This document shows positions 59,229 to 64,000 of a stretch of 64,000 bases of DNA, one piece after another. The DNA lies in assembly GCF_008930665.1 (NCBI RefSeq), contig NZ_PQMG01000001.1, positions 496,001 through 560,000 on the forward strand. The letters run 5' to 3'. The translations under genes were made by a program, and so were the position numbers. This DNA comes from Corynebacterium sp. 74A. Lineage in GTDB: Bacteria; Actinomycetota; Actinomycetes; Mycobacteriales; Mycobacteriaceae. Below the pieces are notes generated by a model. That model had not been told where the DNA came from and made no database searches. It was given only the letters and a program-made list of their open reading frames with translations. Numbering within the stretch: position 1 is the first letter of the stretch; the number at the start of each line of letters is the position of its first letter.

Positions 59229-60864
59229 CGGCATCCTCTCGTGTCGCAGCTGCGTCTCGAGCACGTTCCACCGCAAACACTTCTCGCACGTGTTCCCGGA
59301 TAGCGATTTTGTTTACCTTGCCGGCTGAGTTGCGGTCGATGGCGTCGACAAGCACCAGCTTCTTCGGCAGCTTGTAGCGAGCAAGGTGATGCTCGCAGTG
59401 CTCCCGCAGCTGCTCAATCGTCAGGGTCGCACCCTCATCCAGCTGAACAACCGCCACCACAATTTCGCCCCAATCGGGATCAGGGTGACCAACAACCGCA
59501 TTGGCCAGCACTCCCTCGGCTCCAGCGATCACACGCTCAACCTCTGCCGGATACACATTCTCGCCACCGGAGATAATAAGGTCCTTGAGACGATCCACCA
59601 CGTAGTAGAAGCCGTCTTCGTCGCGAATACCGATGTCCCCAGAATGGAACCATCCCGCGGTATAGGCGGTATTCGTGACTTCGGGGTTATTCCAATATCC
59701 TGTGGCCACATTAGGTCCGCGCACCCACATTTCACCCGAAACGCCGGGCTCTTTCACCTCTTCCCCGGTGTCAGAGTTCATGAGCTTCACCTCGGTATAG
59801 GGCATCGGAATGCCACAGGAACCGATTTTGGACACAGTCATCTCTGGCGGAAGGTAGGTGGCAAAAGGCGAGGTTTCTGTGAGCCCCCACGCCTGCTGAA
59901 TATTGATCCCTTTGTCCATATAGCGATGGATCAACACGGGCGGAACCGGCGCTCCGGCACAAATCGTGGCCCGCATCGAGTGCAGATCCGAGGAACCGAA
60001 GTTCGGGTGCTTGTACATGGCCTCTAGTTGGGCGGGCACAAGAAACGATGTGGACACAGAGTACTTCTCTATATCCTCCAGCACTCGGCCCGGATTGAAT
60101 TGGCGGTGAATCAACACGGTATTGCCACGCACAAGAGACCGGATGGAAAAGGAGTTCAGCGCACCCACGTGGAAAAGAGGTGCCGTGGCCAGCGTGACAT
60201 CACCTGGGCGCACATCCACCATGGAGTCCACGTTGATCTGGTTCCACCAGAGATTGCCGAAGGTGAGCTGCGCCCCCTTGGGCAATCCGGTTGTGCCGGA
60301 GGTGAAGAGCAACAGCGCAAGATCCTTCATCCCCATGGGCCGAATCTTTGGCGCGGGATTGGTCTCATCCGGGCTGATGAAAGCTGACGTGGAATGCCAA
60401 TAAACAGGGACCGTCTTATCCGGTGGGCTGAGCTCATCATCGTCGACGGCCACAATATGCTGCCGCTCGATTCCGTAGACCGTCATGGCCTTTCCCACAT
60501 ATTCGCCTTCGACAACGACTGTGTGCGGAGTCCCCTGCATCAGCAGCTTTGATATCTCCGGCGCTGAGAGCCGGAAATTGAAGGGCATGAACGTCGCGCC
60601 CAACCACCATGTGGCGAGCATGGTGTAGAAAAAGCTCGCGGAGTTCACACCGACATAAGCCACACGATCGCCCTGACGCACACCTGCCTCATCGAGGTGC
60701 AGAACCCAACGCTGCAGAGTCTCGTGTAGCTCCGCGTAGGTGATATTTCTGTTTTCATAGACCAACGCTACGGCGTCGGGCCTGTACTGGGCATGCCGTG
60801 CGATCTGTGACACGGGGTTGATGTCCAGGGAGTCCGGATTGTGGACTACGCCGGTAATCATCAT
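59221..60864 (-). CDS. Acyl-CoA synthetase / AMP-dependent ligase
   Basis: 547 residues. ANL-superfamily ligase: P-loop LLFTSGTTGLPKGAQL about residue 195, QAWGLTETSPFATYL, GEMWVRGPNVATGYW, WFHSGDIGIRDEDGFYYVVDRLKDLIISGGENVYPAEVE, and the terminal catalytic Lys in NSAGKVNK. Likely activates the carboxylic acid substrate or the acid released by the hydrolase to a CoA thioester. AGGAGG nine bases before the ATG, which overlaps the preceding TGA. Aromatic or short-chain specificity cannot be told by eye. Confidence 0.88.
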   Translation of the reverse strand: MMITGVVHNPDSLDINPVSQIARHAQYRPDAVALVYENRNITYAELHETLQRWVLHLDEAGVRQGDRVAYVGVNSASFFYTMLATWWLGATFMPFNFRLSAPEISKLLMQGTPHTVVVEGEYVGKAMTVYGIERQHIVAVDDDELSPPDKTVPVYWHSTSAFISPDETNPAPKIRPMGMKDLALLLFTSGTTGLPKGAQLTFGNLWWNQINVDSMVDVRPGDVTLATAPLFHVGALNSFSIRSLVRGNTVLIHRQFNPGRVLEDIEKYSVSTSFLVPAQLEAMYKHPNFGSSDLHSMRATICAGAPVPPVLIHRYMDKGINIQQAWGLTETSPFATYLPPEMTVSKIGSCGIPMPYTEVKLMNSDTGEEVKEPGVSGEMWVRGPNVATGYWNNPEVTNTAYTAGWFHSGDIGIRDEDGFYYVVDRLKDLIISGGENVYPAEVERVIAGAEGVLANAVVGHPDPDWGEIVVAVVQLDEGATLTIEQLREHCEHHLARYKLPKKLVLVDAIDRNSAGKVNKIAIREHVREVFAVERARDAAATREDADA

Positions 60865-61691
60865 AAGGAATCGCCTCCTGCGGCAGTCTGGAAGCCGCGC
60901 GCGGCGATGCCTCCGTCGATCTGAACTACCGAACCAGTTATGTTGGCCCCGTCCTCGCGATCTGCGAGCATGATGTAGGGCCCAGTGAAACTGCTTGGGT
61001 CTGTCGAAATGTCGTGCAATGGGATGTAGGGGTTGCCGCCTTCTGGTCGGCGATCAATGGTGTCCTTGAAGCTGCGGCTGTCCAAGCCCGCGGCCGCCGG
61101 GCCACGAAGGTCAGTACGCATTCCACCGACCGCCACGCCATTGACGCGGACCTTTGGTGCCAGTTCGTGTGCGAACTGAAGCATGAGCCCTCTATCGGCG
61201 AATTTGGCTGCGGTGTACACCGGACCGCCGCCGGCAGCGTAGAAGGAGGCATTGGACAGGGTCATAATGATGGAGCCACGCGATTTCACAAGTTCTCGCC
61301 ACGTGGCCTCAACGGTGAGGACATAGCCCTTGACATTGATGCCGAAAACTTCGTCGCATACCGCGGCTAGTTCCGCTCCGTTGAGCTTCGTGAGCGAGCG
61401 GTTGTAGTCCCAGATGCCGGCGTTGGGAATCACGGTGTCGATCCCGCCGAAGGCACGGCATGTCTCCTCCACCGCGGCATGGAGTGCTTCCGGCTGTCGC
61501 ACATCGGCGCTGCAGGCCAACGCCCGGGATGTTCCTAATTCATCAGCTACTGCCTGTGCCCGCTCCAGCGACACATCGACCAAGGACACATTCGCGCCCT
61601 GTTCGTGGAATCGACGCGCGAGCGCTGCTCCCAATCCGGAACCCGCACCGGTGATAAAGACTGTCTGATCGTGAAACCTCTGTTGCGCCAT
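60861..61691 (-). CDS. cis-dihydrodiol dehydrogenase, SDR family (BphB/HcaB-like)
   Basis: 276 residues. Oxidises a cis-dihydrodiol, produced by ring-hydroxylating dioxygenases, to a catechol with NAD+. Short-chain dehydrogenase motifs: VFITGAGSGLGAALARRF, VIPNAGIWDY (NAG), LSNASFYAAGGGPVYTAAK (Ser, Tyr, Lys), and the terminal VQIDGGIAARGFQTAAGG, which closely parallels BphB ends. AGGAGAGG upstream of the ATG. It lies between the dioxygenase beta subunit and the ligase. Ring substrate not determined. Confidence 0.9.
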   Translation of the reverse strand: MAQQRFHDQTVFITGAGSGLGAALARRFHEQGANVSLVDVSLERAQAVADELGTSRALACSADVRQPEALHAAVEETCRAFGGIDTVIPNAGIWDYNRSLTKLNGAELAAVCDEVFGINVKGYVLTVEATWRELVKSRGSIIMTLSNASFYAAGGGPVYTAAKFADRGLMLQFAHELAPKVRVNGVAVGGMRTDLRGPAAAGLDSRSFKDTIDRRPEGGNPYIPLHDISTDPSSFTGPYIMLADREDGANITGSVVQIDGGIAARGFQTAAGGDSL

Positions 61692-61721
61692 AATGAATCC
61701 TCTCCTGTCCGTGGCTGCCAG

Positions 61722-62279
61722 CTAGAAGAACGTCGAAATGTTCTTCGAGGTCAAGACGTTGATGTCCAGGAGAATGCGCCGATCGAAAATCTTGTATCCC
61801 TCGTCAGTGGAACGAATGAGATCCGTCCGGGTACCAGCGAAGACATCCTTTTCTTCTTCCAACCGAGTACGCCACACGAGAAAGTTGCTGCGGGCTTCAA
61901 TAACTTCCTCGCCGTCGACCTCTGCGTGTCGGAACACGAGATTGGTGATCAGATGCCTCGTGCGTGAAGGCGGGTCTTCGGCCCACGCCATGCCCGAGTC
62001 GAAGCGCCGGATTCTCCATGCCAGCGATTCTTTGGTTTCGTCATAGAAGGCTGCCTCCCCATAAGCGGCGATCGACAGCGCCTGCTGCCGCCGCAGGCGG
62101 TTAGATCGGGTTGGCGCCCAATACAGCAAGTCATCATCGAAGCGCTCCAACCAATCGGTGTAGCGGCCATCGTCCAGGAGATCCGCCTCACGATAATAAA
62201 AGTTCTGCAACTCATAGGCGCGCTGGATGTCCACCAGCTCCCCCACGACCGCATCGTCCCTGCGTAAATAGTCAGTCAT
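61722..62279 (-). CDS. Aromatic-ring-hydroxylating dioxygenase, beta subunit
   Basis: 185 residues of the SnoaL-like beta-subunit family: VDIQRAYELQNFYYREADLLDDGRYTDWLERFDDDLLYWAPT at the N-terminus, DSGMAWAEDPPSRTRHLITNL, EARSNFLVWRTRLEEEKDVFAGTRTDLI, and DRRILLDINVLTSKNISTFF at the C-terminus, all typical positions. Structural partner of the Rieske alpha subunit. Unusually the alpha gene is not adjacent: two electron-transfer genes stand between this gene and the truncated gene at the window edge. Confidence 0.92.
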   Translation of the reverse strand: MTDYLRRDDAVVGELVDIQRAYELQNFYYREADLLDDGRYTDWLERFDDDLLYWAPTRSNRLRRQQALSIAAYGEAAFYDETKESLAWRIRRFDSGMAWAEDPPSRTRHLITNLVFRHAEVDGEEVIEARSNFLVWRTRLEEEKDVFAGTRTDLIRSTDEGYKIFDRRILLDINVLTSKNISTFF

Positions 62280-62309
62280 TACATGTCTCCTCTTACAATC
62301 CCCGGCTAC

Positions 62310-63527
62310 TTATCGAGCCAATTTCTTGAGATTCTCGCCGGGGTCGGCGAGCTTGTCCGGATCGGGGCTTAAGCCTCGATCAATCATTCGTCGTGCTGCA
62401 CGCACCGCCATCGAGTCATCAACGGCAGCGGCGCCAACGACGCGACCGTCGTTAGTGATTCGGAACGCCACCGCGGGATGCCCGTTGCTGTCCTTGCGAA
62501 CGACCGTGCTTCCAGGAAGGCTCATGTCCCCTACTCCCTCGACATGAACGCCATAGCGATCCGACCAGAACCAGCCCGCACCATGCTGCGGAAGATCCGT
62601 CCCTGCAATCGCGGCGGCGGCAGTCTGTGCAGTGTGTACCGCGTTCTCCCAATGCTCATGGCGCCGTTCGAGCGCTCCATCCTCGCGCCGTGTACGAGCA
62701 CAATCACCGATAGCCCAGATCCCCGGCACGCTGGACTGTTGTGCTTCGTCCACCAGAATGCCGTTGTCGAAATCAAGCTCTGCTGAGCGAGCAAGCGCTT
62801 CCTCTGCGGTGATTCCCACTGCGACAACGACGACATCCGCGGCCAGGGAGTCGTGCCCCTTGATCTTCACGGTGAACGCGTGATCACCATCGTCGTGGTA
62901 GTTGATCTCTTCAGTAAGCCCATTGATATAAGTGACGCCATGATCGTCATGCATGTTGTGCAGGCGAGTAGCGATCTCTTCGCCCACCGCTGGCACCAGA
63001 GCAACGGGTGCTGGGTCAATAAGCGTGACCTGCGCTCCCAGATCGACAGCAGATCCAGCGAGCTCCGCACCGATCAAACCCGCGCCGACGATCGCGAGAT
63101 CAACCCCCGGGCTAAGCCTGCTCTTGAGAGTCTCCGCGTCCTCGATGGTGCGCAGAGAGAGAATCTCGGGGTGGTTGAAACCAGGCAGGGGCAGCACCCG
63201 GGGCACGCCACCGGTGGCGATAACGAGATTGTCGTATCCGAGTTTCTGCGAGTCCTTCAGCGTGACGGTCTTATTGACGCCGTCCACGGCAATAGCTTCT
63301 CCTTGGACTACCTCAACTCGGTTTTCCTCGAACCACTCAGCCGGGGCGAGCAATAGATCGTCATGCTTTTTCGTGCCCTGCATGATCTCCTTAGACAGAG
63401 GCGGGCGATCATAAGGCAGGCCATGAGGGTCCACGATGGTGATGAGCCCATCCCACCCCAGCTTGCGCAGCGACTGAGCGAGGCTGAACCCGCCGATTCC
63501 GCCGCCGATAATGAGTGTGTGTGCCAC
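62310..63527 (-). CDS. Ferredoxin reductase component of the dioxygenase (NADH, FAD)
   Basis: 405 residues. FAD motif at the N-terminus (LIIGGGIGGFSLAQSLRKLG), YDRPPLSKE, NLVIATGGVPRVLP, the NADH motif DLAIVGAGLIGAELAGSAVDLGAQVTLID, and C-terminal GIWAIGDCARTRRE plus VEGVGDMSLPGSTVVRKDSNGHPAVAFRI. It belongs to the BphA4/HcaD/TodA oxygenase-coupled reductases. It passes electrons from NADH to the Rieske ferredoxin encoded just upstream. Confidence 0.93.
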   Translation of the reverse strand: MAHTLIIGGGIGGFSLAQSLRKLGWDGLITIVDPHGLPYDRPPLSKEIMQGTKKHDDLLLAPAEWFEENRVEVVQGEAIAVDGVNKTVTLKDSQKLGYDNLVIATGGVPRVLPLPGFNHPEILSLRTIEDAETLKSRLSPGVDLAIVGAGLIGAELAGSAVDLGAQVTLIDPAPVALVPAVGEEIATRLHNMHDDHGVTYINGLTEEINYHDDGDHAFTVKIKGHDSLAADVVVVAVGITAEEALARSAELDFDNGILVDEAQQSSVPGIWAIGDCARTRREDGALERRHEHWENAVHTAQTAAAAIAGTDLPQHGAGWFWSDRYGVHVEGVGDMSLPGSTVVRKDSNGHPAVAFRITNDGRVVGAAAVDDSMAVRAARRMIDRGLSPDPDKLADPGENLKKLAR

Positions 63528-63580
63528 GAGTTCTCAGCTCCTTGAGTATGAAGACAATTCTTTATGCCGATGAGCGGTAT

Positions 63581-63925
63581 CTACTCAGCGGTAGCGGGAG
63601 TACCGGGATAGATCCAGATCTCTTCTCCGCGCAGCTCGAGCTTGTGGCTTGCCACATCTTCGGTAGCAGGCATACATTGCACCGCACCCGTTTTCAGGCA
63701 GAACTTCGCAGTGTGAATTGGGCACTCCACTTCGCAGCCTTCAATCCAACCGTCGGCGAGCGAGGCGTCTTCGTGGGAACAGGTGTCATTGAGCGCGTAG
63801 AACTCATCATCCTCAGTGCGGAACACTGCGATGGGCTCCGAGAAACCGGTGACATCGGTATCGACGACGATGGCCTCTTCAGGCTCGATATCGTCCATGA
63901 CGGCGACTTTTACTGCTTCAGACAT
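63581..63925 (-). CDS. Rieske [2Fe-2S] ferredoxin of the dioxygenase
   Basis: 114 residues. The cluster ligands are clear: CSH near residue 49 and CPIH about 18 residues later. It ends ELRGEEIWIYP, as in BphF/HcaC ferredoxins. Soluble electron carrier between the reductase (next gene) and the terminal oxygenase. Confidence 0.94.
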   Translation of the reverse strand: MSEAVKVAVMDDIEPEEAIVVDTDVTGFSEPIAVFRTEDDEFYALNDTCSHEDASLADGWIEGCEVECPIHTAKFCLKTGAVQCMPATEDVASHKLELRGEEIWIYPGTPATAE

Positions 63926-63976
63926 GGGTGAACCTTTTCTAGTGACATAGATAGTGGTGGGTGAACCGGCGCGGTC

Positions 63977-64000
63977 TTAGTTTTCGTGCCAGGCCGGGGT
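63977..64000 (-). CDS. 3' end of an upstream gene, probably the dioxygenase alpha subunit
   Basis: Only the last seven codons (TPAWHEN) and a TAA are in the window, on the same strand and 51 bases before the ferredoxin gene. That this is the Rieske alpha subunit is inferred from the neighbours alone. Confidence 0.4.
   Translation of the reverse strand, partial: TPAWHEN

Overview
The window looks like the chromosome of a high-GC, mycolic-acid-type actinobacterium, most likely a Corynebacterium. Evidence: a mycothiol amidase gene (mca), actinobacterial families (DUF4307, DUF501, DUF5997), GTG starts, two perfect McbR-type boxes (TAGAC-N6-GTCTA, the sulfur regulator site known from C. glutamicum), and a gene order that, from memory, follows the M. 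tuberculosis Rv1098-Rv1017 backbone (fumC, glyA/coaA, uppS, mca, DUF4307, greA, then ppx, DUF501, divIC, eno, lytic transglycosylase, mazG, mfd, tetR, glmU, prs). No species is assigned.

Layout. (1) 1-16.1 kb is an accessory yersiniabactin/watasemycin-type siderophore locus. A leftward, translationally coupled operon encodes two ABC half-transporters (YbtPQ/IrtAB-like), a free-standing C-methyltransferase and a PKS (KS-AT-KR-ACP, running off the left edge). Facing away from it is an HMWP2-like NRPS (ArCP-Cy-A(Cys)-PCP-Cy-PCP), followed by a thioredoxin-reductase-like flavoenzyme. Salicylate synthesis and loading, the reductase and the thioesterase are not visible and may lie to the left. (2) 16.1-17.7 kb is a thiosulfate importer fused to its TusA partner, behind an McbR box. 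(3) 17.8-45.4 kb is mostly conserved housekeeping backbone: central metabolism, CoA, polyprenol and mycothiol functions, transcript elongation, cell division, DNA repair and two tRNAs. Within it are a TetR/MFS efflux pair, a DUF222-HNH gene and an amino-acid antiporter. (4) 45.4-54.8 kb holds a secreted SGNH hydrolase, a nucleoside hydrolase, a second McbR-box operon (2OG-Fe(II) oxygenase plus an orphan MetQ lipoprotein), a 1141-residue exonuclease/BRCT mosaic and an MFS transporter. (5) 54.9-57.4 kb is glmU-prs. (6) 57.5-64 kb is a leftward aromatic-ring dioxygenase operon entering from the right edge: dioxygenase end, Rieske ferredoxin, ferredoxin reductase, dioxygenase beta subunit, cis-diol dehydrogenase, acyl-AMP ligase, a GNAT-like small protein, a hotdog thioesterase and a meta-cleavage-product hydrolase.

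Points worth a second look: the methyltransferase split out of the PKS; the two McbR-controlled sulfur loci, especially the oxygenase-MetQ pair; two over-represented short DNA words (CTTRTCGACG, 17 sites, and GACAGCGAT, 15 sites concentrated at 21-35 kb); a 74-nt tRNA with a UAA (Leu) anticodon but a short variable loop; and the exonuclease-BRCT-HTH mosaic protein. All family calls come from reading motifs by eye. No database search was run.
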